Shown: piece after piece, positions 8,315-17,335 of the stretch
Layout of the letters: the number at the start of each line of letters is the position of its first letter
Numbering within the stretch: the first letter of the stretch is position 1
Origin: Marinobacterium stanieri
GTDB lineage: Bacteria > Pseudomonadota > Gammaproteobacteria > Pseudomonadales > Balneatricaceae
Direction: 5' to 3'
Assembly (NCBI RefSeq): GCF_900155945.1
Contig: NZ_FTMN01000013.1
Location: forward strand, 55,137 to 119,136
DNA: 64,000 nt
Program-made: the position numbers and the translations under genes
Notes under the pieces: model-generated
What the model was told of the DNA's origin: nothing
Databases searched by the model: none
The model's input: the letters and a program-made list of their open reading frames with translations, nothing else

Positions 8315-9650
8315 TGCCCCGGTTGTTGATACCAGCACACAGAAGAAAAACTTCATATCAGGACTTTTCAGCCTGTTTAGTTCTGCAACTCCTCATAGTG
8401 GGTTTAATCGCCTGCTTTTGGTGTTTGCTCTGGTTGGCGCCTTTTCTTGGTACTGGTGGATGAGCGAAGACAAACAGACCGCAAGCTTAGGACGCACAGA
8501 AACAAGTGAGTCTGCATCCGAAAGCACCAGCCTGGACACCAACACTCTTGATGCAGGTACGCGCGCGGAAATTGCCAAGCATGATGCGGAAGCAGCCGGT
8601 GAGGCGAGGGAGAAGGGGGAAAACTTCGCCGGTGCACGACCCGCCCCGGAAAAAACTAGCACCAAGGATGTTCTGGCCGGGATACGTGACCGAGCGAAGC
8701 TTAAGACAGATGTCGTTGCGGTTGAAGACGCAGCGCCTGCTGCTCCAGTTGATGTGCCGGTCTTCAAGTTGGACTTGGAAACTGCCAGCCGCGCATCGAG
8801 TCCGCGTGTAGAAGATGCCAAACAAAACACGGTTACGACCCAGCCTAAGCAGGAAAAGGAAAATCCATACTTACATGCTGCGCTCGAAAAAACTAAGAAG
8901 GCCAAGAGCCAGGGAAGCGAATTCCTTAATGGAACTTTGGTTGAATTCGAGCCAGATGAGGAGGAACAACTGCTGGCTGCCAACAATGCACCCTCCGGTC
9001 GCACTCAACCTGGGTTGGAGCTAGGCGGCAGCGTCCAGGCAGAGGACCAGACAGCCCAAGTTAATGAACCCGTTGCCCGTCAGGTCCTAGATCCCGGTCA
9101 TTTTGTTTTTGGGTACTCCTTAACTGGAGTCGATACCGATGTTGCCCGTAATGAAGTCGCTGCAGAAATCATGGGTGGTGAACTGGATGGATGCCGCTTG
9201 TTGGGTACCTGGCAAAGGCTGAGCAACTACAACCAGGAGCTATCACTTGTTTTCAACACCCTGTCGTATGGCGGGCAGCCCGTTCCGGTAAATCTCGTTG
9301 CATTTAATCATCAGTCCAAGCTCCCGGCATTCGTGGATGAAGTTGATAGACACATTTTGGTTCGCTGGGGGGGCTTAGTTACAGGATCAATGCTTGCAGC
9401 GTTAAAGACAACTGCAACGGCAGCGGCCGTCACCAATGAAGAAGCAGCTGTAGCGTTCAGCCTATCCGATGATGAGCTTAAAGAAGTCTTTGTCTCCTCC
9501 GCAGGAGACAAAGCTGCAGAAAAACTGATTGAGCTATTTGATCGACCCATAACGTCAAGGGTCTTTCCTCATCAAGAGATGCAGTTGTTGGTTATGGAGC
9601 CGGTCTCAGTGCCCCATTCAACACGAGGCTGTTCCTCAAGGAACTACTAA
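8307..9650 (+). CDS. dotG: DotG/IcmE/TraO-like trans-envelope protein (VirB10-like)
   Basis: 447 aa from the ATG at 8307, which overlaps the dotH stop; an in-frame ATG at 8265 would only add 14 residues inside dotH. It has a short cytoplasmic start, a transmembrane helix at about 36-51 (LLLVFALVGAFSWYWW), an Ala/Glu-rich periplasmic linker, and a C-terminal VirB10-like domain from about 265 (HFVFGYSLTGVDTDVARNE through MQLLVMEPVSV). Legionella DotG has a long pentapeptide-repeat spacer that is absent here, so this is the short, conjugation-type form. It connects the inner- and outer-membrane parts of the channel. Confidence 0.85.
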   Translation: MSDAPVVDTSTQKKNFISGLFSLFSSATPHSGFNRLLLVFALVGAFSWYWWMSEDKQTASLGRTETSESASESTSLDTNTLDAGTRAEIAKHDAEAAGEAREKGENFAGARPAPEKTSTKDVLAGIRDRAKLKTDVVAVEDAAPAAPVDVPVFKLDLETASRASSPRVEDAKQNTVTTQPKQEKENPYLHAALEKTKKAKSQGSEFLNGTLVEFEPDEEEQLLAANNAPSGRTQPGLELGGSVQAEDQTAQVNEPVARQVLDPGHFVFGYSLTGVDTDVARNEVAAEIMGGELDGCRLLGTWQRLSNYNQELSLVFNTLSYGGQPVPVNLVAFNHQSKLPAFVDEVDRHILVRWGGLVTGSMLAALKTTATAAAVTNEEAAVAFSLSDDELKEVFVSSAGDKAAEKLIELFDRPITSRVFPHQEMQLLVMEPVSVPHSTRGCSSRNY

Positions 9651-9685
9651 TCAATCGAATACTGACTGAATAGGACCACTAAGCA

Positions 9686-11089
9686 ATGGCGCATGACGAA
9701 CACGGCAGTCTGGACCCGACTCTAGGACTTAGAGAGCCAAGCGATGAAGAACACGAACTGGAGGATTTGAAAAAGATGCTGGATGAAGAGGACGTTGCCG
9801 AAAATGCAGGCTCATCCGAAAAAGGCAAACAAACCGACACTGACACAGAAGCAGTCGAGGCACCTAAGAAGCGAAAGAAAGGTGTAAACCCCGTGCTGAA
9901 GTTAATGGTCGGATTCATGGGGCTTGCTGTGCTTGGCGTAGGTGGTGCGGCAGCGTATATGAGTGTTGGCGGTGGATTCAACCAAACGAATGCCCAGTTC
10001 CAGCCGGTTGACCTTCCTGCTCGACCTGCAATCCAGACGAAACCAGCTGTGGGCACTACTCAGCCTGCTTCTGTTCAGCCGCAAGCGGCTGGAGCCTATT
10101 CTGCCCCTGCTGCACAAGCTCAGCCTGTTCAGGTACCCGTTTTTACGATGAACACAGGTACCGGTGCCGCTACCGGGATGCCAAGCCACGAGCCTGGCTA
10201 TTCCAACCCTCAAACACAAGCTGGCAATGAACATGCTCGTGCAACTCAGCTTGGTGGTCTGGCACACCGGGAGGGTAATGACCCACTGCCATTGTCGGAA
10301 GGTTCCAGTGCGGCTCATGTCAGTCTGCTGAATGAAATGAATGCACTCAAAAACGAATTTAATCGTCAAACAGCGAAGTTTAACGAATTCGATTCGGCTG
10401 CAACCGTACTTCACCAAACGCATGGCGATCAGCTGCGCTACATGAAGGATGCACTGCGTGAGCAAAGCAAAGTCATACTTGAAATGCAGAAGGAGATGCA
10501 GCGTCTGGCTGAAGTCGTGAGCACCCAAAAAGCCGGTGGATCTGATGCAAAACTCATTGCCCGGGTCGAGAAACTGGAAAAGACAGCCGAGCTGACAGAA
10601 AAGCACGAGAAGGACATGAAATGGGTGTCCTATACCCGCATGTGCGAAGTTGAAAAGTCGCTTGGCATTTCTCGTTGGGCATCCTATTGCGGATTTGATG
10701 CCAAAGAAGCTGCAAACGAAGTCATCACGGGCAATTCGCCAGTACCTGTCATGACACCCGTTCAGCCCGCTGGCAAGGGTCCTCAGGAAAGTGTCTCTGC
10801 TGAAGTTCCCGCCACAGTAGGTGGCTTCACAAGCCCCAGCATGCCTTTGGGTGTCCAAAGCATGGTCCCAGCTGCGCAGAGTCAAAACCCGTGCTCATAC
10901 GCTTCCAAAGAATGGAAACTGGCCATGTTGAGCGATTCATCTGCAATGATTGTGCGACTCAGCGACGGCTACAGAACACTTCTCGAAATGCACTCTCCGG
11001 TACCGGGGTTAGGTCGCGTACAGATGTTTGTCGATCGTGACTACCCGCAGTACATCCAATTTACGAACGGCATCATTTGCGGCGGATAA
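9686..11089 (+). CDS. DotF/IcmG/TraP-like single-pass membrane protein
   Basis: 467 aa. An acidic N-terminus (residues 1-60), a basic patch, then a transmembrane segment at about 72-94 (LKLMVGFMGLAVLGVGGAAAYM), a Gln/Pro/Ala-rich linker, a coiled coil at about 215-310 (LLNEMNALKNEFNRQTAKFN and following), and a C-terminal globular domain with several cysteines. Topology and position (right after dotG) match DotF/IcmG and IncI TraP, but the protein is longer than Legionella DotF, so the assignment rests partly on gene order. Confidence 0.6.
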   Translation: MAHDEHGSLDPTLGLREPSDEEHELEDLKKMLDEEDVAENAGSSEKGKQTDTDTEAVEAPKKRKKGVNPVLKLMVGFMGLAVLGVGGAAAYMSVGGGFNQTNAQFQPVDLPARPAIQTKPAVGTTQPASVQPQAAGAYSAPAAQAQPVQVPVFTMNTGTGAATGMPSHEPGYSNPQTQAGNEHARATQLGGLAHREGNDPLPLSEGSSAAHVSLLNEMNALKNEFNRQTAKFNEFDSAATVLHQTHGDQLRYMKDALREQSKVILEMQKEMQRLAEVVSTQKAGGSDAKLIARVEKLEKTAELTEKHEKDMKWVSYTRMCEVEKSLGISRWASYCGFDAKEAANEVITGNSPVPVMTPVQPAGKGPQESVSAEVPATVGGFTSPSMPLGVQSMVPAAQSQNPCSYASKEWKLAMLSDSSAMIVRLSDGYRTLLEMHSPVPGLGRVQMFVDRDYPQYIQFTNGIICGG

Positions 11090-11095
11090 ACCCAT

Positions 11096-11644
11096 ATGTT
11101 TGAGAACTCAACTGCAGAAGCGGCCGTTAACATGATGATGGCCATTAGTGCGAACTACCCTGGGCTGTATTTGTTCAGCTTTGTGGCGTTTGCGCTCGTC
11201 GGTGTCTTCATTATTGGCGTCAATTTCTATCGGCTGGTTCAGTTGCGAGTTTTCATGACGCTATCGCCCCAGGAGTACAACTTCGGCATGGCGTGCTTTT
11301 CCATATTGGCGGGTACCGGAATGGTTGTAGCAGCTTGGTTGTTTGCAACGATTGGGCAGTCTGTTCTGGACCATGGCTACGGCTCTTTGTTCCCCCCAGA
11401 GCAGGTTAACGGTGGCCTCACCCCCGTCAAAATGATGGGCATGTTCGTTGAATACACCCTCCGATTATTAGGCGTGCTCATTGGCTTTTGGGGCCTGGCA
11501 AATATTGCACACGCCAATTCCCCTGGAGGTGACAAGCAGCAGATGCGCGCAGGTATTGTCCGCGTCATCGTGGGTCCCGTCATCATTTACATCCGTGACT
11601 TCGCCAACCTCTTCGGAGGAATGGGCGACAAATTGTTTGGCTAA
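11096..11644 (+). CDS. TraQ/IcmC (DotE)-like integral membrane protein
   Basis: 182 aa, strongly hydrophobic with about four membrane segments (near 20-42, 63-87, 115-138 and 148-170). The spacing and the C-terminal VGPVIIYIRDFANLF segment fit the IcmC/DotE-TraQ family of small inner-membrane components. It lies between the DotF-like gene and the TraR-like gene, as in IncI plasmids (traP-traQ-traR). Its biochemical role in the family is poorly defined. Confidence 0.6.
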   Translation: MFENSTAEAAVNMMMAISANYPGLYLFSFVAFALVGVFIIGVNFYRLVQLRVFMTLSPQEYNFGMACFSILAGTGMVVAAWLFATIGQSVLDHGYGSLFPPEQVNGGLTPVKMMGMFVEYTLRLLGVLIGFWGLANIAHANSPGGDKQQMRAGIVRVIVGPVIIYIRDFANLFGGMGDKLFG

Positions 11645-11684
11645 AAAACCTTTTCTATCACACAACCACATGAAGGAATCCGTG

Positions 11685-12152
11685 ATGAAAACTAAGAAAA
11701 CACTGAAATCAGTAATAGCGGCTTCAGCCTTTGCTCTTATGAGTGCTAATGCTTTGGCGGCTGGTGAAAGCCTTGGAAGCATGGCTCAAGGGCACTGGGC
11801 GGATGAGGCGGGCGGCATTTTCCAGTTCGTGATTCTTGCCTTTGCGTTTGTAGGGGTCGTAATCGCCGGCACCTGTCTAATTGGCATGGCCATGATCAAA
11901 ATGGCCCCTAACAATCCCGCGACACAGAAGTTTGAGCAAGCCGGTACGGGCAACCTGGGTATGGGAGCACTGTTTGGCGCAGGCCTGGCTGCGTTGATGA
12001 CTGTATTGGGCTTTTTCATCGGTACAGCTGCAGGCACTGATGCAGATACTGACGGATTGAACCGTTTGCGTGGCAGCTCCATTGTTGAGCCGGCAAGTGT
12101 TGAATACATTGCCAGTGTTAATGCTGATTTCACTACCGTACGGGCAGCATAA
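11685..12152 (+). CDS. TraR/IcmD (DotP)-like membrane protein
   Basis: 155 aa from the ATG at 11685, which has AAGGA nine bases upstream; the ATG at 11670 is an alternative, and the open frame continues further upstream inside traQ. A signal peptide (SVIAASAFALMSANALAAG) is followed by two membrane segments at about 44-70 and 95-120. This matches the IcmD/DotP-TraR pattern of a small, signal-bearing, two-helix protein. The stop overlaps the next start by one base. Confidence 0.65.
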   Translation: MKTKKTLKSVIAASAFALMSANALAAGESLGSMAQGHWADEAGGIFQFVILAFAFVGVVIAGTCLIGMAMIKMAPNNPATQKFEQAGTGNLGMGALFGAGLAALMTVLGFFIGTAAGTDADTDGLNRLRGSSIVEPASVEYIASVNADFTTVRAA

Positions 12153-12778
12153 TGTCTTCAGTGCTCGGTAACTGGAGTGCGCCCATTACGGGAGTGGACG
12201 TTGCTGAACTGCAGCGTGTGATCGAGTCCTTCGATCACCGCTGTCAGTACTGCGGATTCCAGACTTATCTCACCGCCCAGGTCCCGCTGGGCCATTTCCA
12301 TGTTGTCGTGCGTGATAAACGCTTGCACTCGGAACCGGCAAATTGGGTGCCTTTGTGTGATATGTGCGTGGACTTCAATCAGCTTGACCTGCTTGAAGGG
12401 AAGGGTATGTTTATTGAAGCCCCCTGGATCTCGCAAGGGCGCCTGAACAATGTTGTGCGTACTTGCTATGCCATGACCCTATCGTCCGGTACCGAGTGGG
12501 GCGACATGGCACAGGCCGCTGATCGGCTTTTACGTGCGATCGACTGTCCCCCAAAACAATGGAGTGAAATGGATTGGAAGGGTGAACCGAACATCCTCCA
12601 AGAGGTGCTGGAAAAGGCACCCTATGCCTTTCCTAAATCTGCATACCTCTCGAAGCTCCGGGTTCGCTTGGATAGAGCCCCATATGAAGAAGCGATCCGC
12701 TACTGGATCAACCCCATTGAACGTTCATGGTTTGCTTCTGAGTACGCCAGCAACAGCGGAACAACACAGTCACGATGA
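12152..12778 (+). CDS. dotN: DotN/IcmJ/TraT-like zinc protein of the type IVB coupling complex
   Basis: 208 aa. The N-terminal part has two Cys pairs, HRCQYCGF near residue 30 and LCDMCV near residue 70, separated by a His-containing strand (GHFHVVV). This is the zinc-binding HNH-like core known for IcmJ/DotN. In Legionella, DotN is an adaptor of the DotL coupling protein complex. The gene sits directly upstream of the operon's IcmB end, in the usual icmD-icmJ-icmB order, apart from the extra gene that follows. Confidence 0.8.
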   Translation: MSSVLGNWSAPITGVDVAELQRVIESFDHRCQYCGFQTYLTAQVPLGHFHVVVRDKRLHSEPANWVPLCDMCVDFNQLDLLEGKGMFIEAPWISQGRLNNVVRTCYAMTLSSGTEWGDMAQAADRLLRAIDCPPKQWSEMDWKGEPNILQEVLEKAPYAFPKSAYLSKLRVRLDRAPYEEAIRYWINPIERSWFASEYASNSGTTQSR

Positions 12779-13989
12779 CTCCAGGTGTCGCATTCTTTGA
12801 ACATTCCTTAGCGTGCTGCCCAGATGGCTCTGTGGTCGAGTTTGATGGCGTCCAATCGCTGCCTGACGATAGTGTCTGGATGACTGATCTCACCGAGTCA
12901 GATCTGAATGCACGCTATGCAGGGCGCTGGCGAATTAAGAACAATAGCTACTTCTACAGCCGAATGGCGACTGCATTGAGTGACTTGGGCTTAAGCAGTG
13001 CCGCACCACATGACCAGCTTACTCTCCTGCAGGACGTATATGGGTGGACGCTCCAGGCTCAAAGGTCCTATGGCTTTGCGTATGATCGTTTTTCTGCCCG
13101 GCTTGTTGAGAGGGCAGCACCAGCCAAGACACCTCAAAAACGTCTGAAATCAGTGCAGAGCCAGGCAGCACAGCGCTTTTGTCAGCTCGCGCCTTCGCGG
13201 AGCACACCTTTCTTCGTGTACGTTCCGCCGACCATGCTGTTTAGGGCGCTATCAACAAAGCCTTATCCCATCGGTCAATTCAGATACTGCGAAACAGTCG
13301 ATTACCTCGACCTCGAATCAACAATGCCAAAAACGGCATTCGTGCTTATCACTAACAACCAAGTATTAGAACAGTTGATGCTGTTACCACATCATCGATA
13401 TGCCCCCCGAAGAACGGAGCAGGGTCTTTGGCTGGCATTACCTGAGTATCAGCAGGCCTGCACCGAACTGGGGTACTCGCTGCCCTGTGATCACAGCATT
13501 GTTGCCAAACAGCATTCAACACTGGGAGCTGAAGTGCCGTTAAGCCAAGTAGCCGGCGTTGAGATGGGTAAGAGACTCATTCGCGAACAAGTCTCCTACA
13601 GTCTTTTCCTGCTGTTTGATGCCATCTTAGGATCGCGATTAGGCGTCAGTACGCCTCATCTCAGTTTTAGTGAAATCTACCTATCTGCCCTAGCCCGAAT
13701 GGCGCTGGTCGAACATGTGAAAGCTTTCCAGAAACTTGGTTTTAGCCTTTCGGGCTATGGCGTTAACCGAATTGGCTTTGAAAGCCATCCTTTGGCGTTG
13801 TCACTGAATGACCGCAGCGCCTTTATCAATACGCTCGACCAGTCCCGACTCTTGATGCCTGTGACTGATCTTCAGGTCCAATACCAGGAACGCCAAGGGG
13901 ACCACTACAGCATGCTAATGGCAATGCTAAGCAGTGGAAATACTCAATCAGTGATTGAGCTCAATCATCATATTCTAGCGACGGAGTAA
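12775..13989 (+). CDS. Hypothetical 404-aa protein between IcmJ and IcmB
   Basis: The start overlaps the dotN stop (ATGA), and the icmB-like gene begins 4 bp after this stop, so the protein is made as part of the secretion operon. No signal peptide, clear membrane helix or nucleotide-binding motif is visible. The body is mixed alpha/beta with a Cys-containing N-terminus (SLACCPDGS). Legionella has nothing of this size between icmJ and icmB. A cytoplasmic accessory subunit acting with DotN or DotO is a guess from position only. Confidence 0.7.
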   Translation: MTPGVAFFEHSLACCPDGSVVEFDGVQSLPDDSVWMTDLTESDLNARYAGRWRIKNNSYFYSRMATALSDLGLSSAAPHDQLTLLQDVYGWTLQAQRSYGFAYDRFSARLVERAAPAKTPQKRLKSVQSQAAQRFCQLAPSRSTPFFVYVPPTMLFRALSTKPYPIGQFRYCETVDYLDLESTMPKTAFVLITNNQVLEQLMLLPHHRYAPRRTEQGLWLALPEYQQACTELGYSLPCDHSIVAKQHSTLGAEVPLSQVAGVEMGKRLIREQVSYSLFLLFDAILGSRLGVSTPHLSFSEIYLSALARMALVEHVKAFQKLGFSLSGYGVNRIGFESHPLALSLNDRSAFINTLDQSRLLMPVTDLQVQYQERQGDHYSMLMAMLSSGNTQSVIELNHHILATE

Positions 13990-13993
13990 CAGT

Positions 13994-16900
13994 GTGGGTG
14001 TTTCCTTATTCGGTTCGATAGTGGATGGCATTAGCAGAGGCATGGAGAAAACCCAGCACCCCGGGAAATCCTGTGACCTGGCATTGCCGATTGGTGATAC
14101 GCACATCACTGTGTGTGATAACGGCAGCTTGGTCTCGGTTATTGAGATCCGAGGCAACCGGACCTTCATCGGCGCAGAGCTGCATGAGGAAAACATCCGG
14201 GAACTGGAAGATACGCTGGCGCAGTACTTCAATGCCAAAGCTCATGACATCGGTTTTTTCTATGAGCAAGACACCGACAAGGGCGTTATTAAACGGGAGC
14301 TGGAATACATTTACTCGCCCATCCGCTCAGCTTCACGTGCTCAAGGGCTTTTGAATGATGAGCTACTGAATGAAGAGATGACTATGTTGCAGGACTTCTT
14401 GCACATAGAGCGCACTTGGTTGGTGTGCTGGACCTTACCCAGTGTTAGAACACAGGTTGCGCGCGGTGAGTTACTGGCCGGCGACGCTTTCCGGAAGCTC
14501 CATACTCGTACCCGCCAGTCTTTAACGAAAATGTCAGACTTTTCCATGCGAGCAAGCACGCACAACTCCATGCTTGAGCGTCTACAGGCAGCCATGACCC
14601 ACCTCGGATTCTCGCTACGAAGACTGAATAATTCAGAGTTTACGCGCAATATCCGGCGCTGCATTGATGAACACAAGACCGGGAACAATTGGTCGCCACG
14701 TTTGGCTGGCACCAATACTGGGAACATCATTTATCCGGCTGAAAACCAAAAGGAGATGGTCAAGGAGGCCGCGGCTGCTCTAATGCCCGAGCGAATTGGT
14801 ACCCAACTATGGCCTTCAGAGCCTGAGTATCATCCTGACTTCAAGGACATGCTCATTGTCGGAAACCGGGTCTACAAGATACTGGCGCTGCGTGTAATGC
14901 CCAATGGACGCATTCCATTCAACAAACTGCTGCGTGAAGCGAATGGATACAAGATCCCGTTCCGGTTTTCGGCGCTACTGCATTCCGCTGGTGCAGGCCA
15001 GATCACGGCTAAATATGCCCTGATGTCACTGCTCACGATCATTCCAATCCCAAGCACGAACAAGCAGGTTCGGGACCAGATAGATGCGCTTGGCAAGTTG
15101 AAGAAAGAGCATGGCTTCCCAGACGCAGCCGGCCAGTATTGCTTGACTACCTGGGCACCTCTCGGGGAAGAAGACCGACTTCGCCAGAACGCCGATCGCT
15201 TGTTACAGATAGTGAATGGCTGGGGCCAGGCCAATGGCTACTTCCTGCGTGATGATGTCAAAGAAGGATTCATGAGCACTTTGCCAGGGTACCGAAACGG
15301 CAGTATCGCGCCGACGGGTGTTGGCCCCTTGCGAGAGCTGCTGTACCAGATGCCATTGACTCGACCGTCACTCCCCTTTGATAAAGGTGCAATGACGTTC
15401 CTGAGTGAAGACGGCCGGCCCTTGGCGTTCCAGCCGTTCGACTACAAGGTAATGCGACACCACGTTTACCTGGTGGTTGGCGAGCCAGGCTATGGTAAGT
15501 CTGCCACGATCAACAACATGATCAGTAGCCTTGTTATGTCGTCGCCGGACGTGCCTTACATCGGCATCTCCGATATCGGCACCAGTTCATTAGGCTCCAT
15601 TAGGCTAGCGCAATCGATCCTGCCAGAAGGCAAAAAGCATTTAGCCATGTACCACCGCTTCAACAACGTTGAGCGTGATGCGTATAACATTCTGCAGACT
15701 GACTACGCCCTGCGCCGACCTTTGATAGAACACAATGCAGACATCTCCAACTTGCTGGAGCTGATGCTGTCTGATGACCGCACTCAGTCTATCCATCCTG
15801 ATCTACCAGGCCTTATACAGGCAGTGCTCAAACTGGCATACGACCTGAAAGCGGATAAGGGCCCTAAGTCTTCACCGAACTACTACACCGGCAGCGCTCA
15901 TAACGATCGCTACTGGCCAGAAATCGGTTCTGCACTTCAGCGCATTGGACTACGCCCGGAGAAGACTGACACTTGGTGGTATATCTTCGATGAGCTTCAT
16001 GATGCAGGTGAACACCGTGCTGCGTCATTGGTTCAGCGCTTTGCCGCTCCAACATTGCCGTTCCTTGCCCGAGTCGCGTCACGATCTGAAATCCGCGAAG
16101 AGTACCCGGGAGATTACGATACCAGCACAAAGTTGGTTGAGTATTTCGCTCGCCGTATTGGTGAGGTCAGCGAGCGTTACCCGGCACTGTCGAACATTTC
16201 GCAACTGGATCTTGGCGATGCTCGAATCATTGCGCTGGATATGGAAGAGGTTGTGCCGGCCGGTGATAAGAAATCAGACTTTTCGCTTAAGAAGCAGGGC
16301 GCCATTTTTGTAACTGTGGCCGCGAGGATACTGACCAGCCGGTTCTTCTGGAAGGAAGACCGCCTGGCCTACATTCCCGAGCGGTACCGGGCATATTACT
16401 CAGACTGGATCCGTTCCATTCGTCAGACGACGAACGTGTTCATGGAGGATGAGGTGCAGCGTACTGCCGGTATCCCACAGGCAGACTCTATGCGTACCAA
16501 GATCACCAACGAAGGCCGAAAGTGGGAAATTGGTATTATCCTGAGTTCCCAGGACGTGACTGAGATGCCGCAGCGTGTTATCAAGTTCTCTACCTGCAGG
16601 ATCATTTGTGGATTCACCAAGAAGTCCATTGATGATGCTGCTAAGAGCCTTGAACTTACGGATAACGAGCGTGAGCTTGTTATCAGACGCATACGCCCAC
16701 CATCTAAAGAGGGCGCGTGGATCCTGCTAATGATGGATGCTGATGAAGGCTATTACTCGCAGCTGGTAAACGTGAAGATGGGGCCACAAAAGTTGTGGGG
16801 GCTTTCAACAAAGAACCGTGATTCACGAGTTCGTGATGCCATCTACCAGGAGTTCGGTGATGAACCAGGACGCCGACTGCTGGCCAAGATGTACCCCAGT

Positions 16901-17077
16901 GGTTCGATCGAAGATGAATACCAGACGCGGCTACACCGATTGAGTGAGTCAGAGGATATGGGCCTGATGACGCTGGAAGAAACCCAGGACAACAAGAACG
17001 TATTGGAAGGCCTGAAAGACAGCATCATTGAGCATGGGCGTGCTATCTACACACAGGAGATCCGAGAGGGCCTATGA
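13994..17077 (+). CDS. dotO: DotO/IcmB/TraU-like type IVB secretion ATPase
   Basis: 1027 aa from a GTG start, in line with IcmB/TraU length. Walker A is VVGEPGYGKSATINN near residues 494-508 and Walker B is NVFMEDEVQ near 815. The C-terminus has the conserved sensor-like segment (GIILSSQDVTEMPQRVIK). DotO is a cytoplasmic VirB4-like ATPase that, with DotB, powers channel assembly and transfer. The next gene overlaps its stop by 4 bp. Confidence 0.88.
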   Translation: MGVSLFGSIVDGISRGMEKTQHPGKSCDLALPIGDTHITVCDNGSLVSVIEIRGNRTFIGAELHEENIRELEDTLAQYFNAKAHDIGFFYEQDTDKGVIKRELEYIYSPIRSASRAQGLLNDELLNEEMTMLQDFLHIERTWLVCWTLPSVRTQVARGELLAGDAFRKLHTRTRQSLTKMSDFSMRASTHNSMLERLQAAMTHLGFSLRRLNNSEFTRNIRRCIDEHKTGNNWSPRLAGTNTGNIIYPAENQKEMVKEAAAALMPERIGTQLWPSEPEYHPDFKDMLIVGNRVYKILALRVMPNGRIPFNKLLREANGYKIPFRFSALLHSAGAGQITAKYALMSLLTIIPIPSTNKQVRDQIDALGKLKKEHGFPDAAGQYCLTTWAPLGEEDRLRQNADRLLQIVNGWGQANGYFLRDDVKEGFMSTLPGYRNGSIAPTGVGPLRELLYQMPLTRPSLPFDKGAMTFLSEDGRPLAFQPFDYKVMRHHVYLVVGEPGYGKSATINNMISSLVMSSPDVPYIGISDIGTSSLGSIRLAQSILPEGKKHLAMYHRFNNVERDAYNILQTDYALRRPLIEHNADISNLLELMLSDDRTQSIHPDLPGLIQAVLKLAYDLKADKGPKSSPNYYTGSAHNDRYWPEIGSALQRIGLRPEKTDTWWYIFDELHDAGEHRAASLVQRFAAPTLPFLARVASRSEIREEYPGDYDTSTKLVEYFARRIGEVSERYPALSNISQLDLGDARIIALDMEEVVPAGDKKSDFSLKKQGAIFVTVAARILTSRFFWKEDRLAYIPERYRAYYSDWIRSIRQTTNVFMEDEVQRTAGIPQADSMRTKITNEGRKWEIGIILSSQDVTEMPQRVIKFSTCRIICGFTKKSIDDAAKSLELTDNERELVIRRIRPPSKEGAWILLMMDADEGYYSQLVNVKMGPQKLWGLSTKNRDSRVRDAIYQEFGDEPGRRLLAKMYPSGSIEDEYQTRLHRLSESEDMGLMTLEETQDNKNVLEGLKDSIIEHGRAIYTQEIREGL

Positions 17078-17313
17078 TTGATCAAACAAGCACTGAGTCA
17101 GCTCTGGAGCCCACAAGCCAGATCACGGTTGAAGCTCACGATCTACACCAGGCCGAACGATTGCTGAAGGAGCATTTCAGTGACGAAGGTCTTGATGTAA
17201 TCAGCATACAGATGACGAGATCCTGGATCACGGATACGGGGCTCGTTGAATACGTCTTTGACGTTAAGCACTACGTTGGCCCTAAGCAGGCGCGTAATAC
17301 CTTCAGGCCTTAG
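17074..17313 (+). CDS. Small hypothetical protein, last gene of the type IVB block
   Basis: 79 aa, translationally coupled to the DotO-like gene by an ATGA overlap. It is acidic with no membrane segment. The pattern EAHDLHQAERLLKEHF...ISIQMTR...VEYVFDVKHY suggests a small alpha/beta fold. No family is recognised. It ends 23 bp before the convergent gene at 17336. Confidence 0.6.
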   Translation: MIDQTSTESALEPTSQITVEAHDLHQAERLLKEHFSDEGLDVISIQMTRSWITDTGLVEYVFDVKHYVGPKQARNTFRP

Positions 17314-17335
17314 TCCGTTAAAGCGTAAGTAAGGG

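Noticed and set aside
8393..9004. Long minus-strand open frame inside the DotG-like gene
   Set aside because: Ser/Ala-rich shadow of the real plus-strand gene, with no ribosome-binding site or family match.
9902..10885. 327-codon minus-strand frame opposite the DotF-like gene
   Set aside because: Composition typical of an antisense shadow; the plus strand has the operon context and the membrane/coiled-coil architecture.
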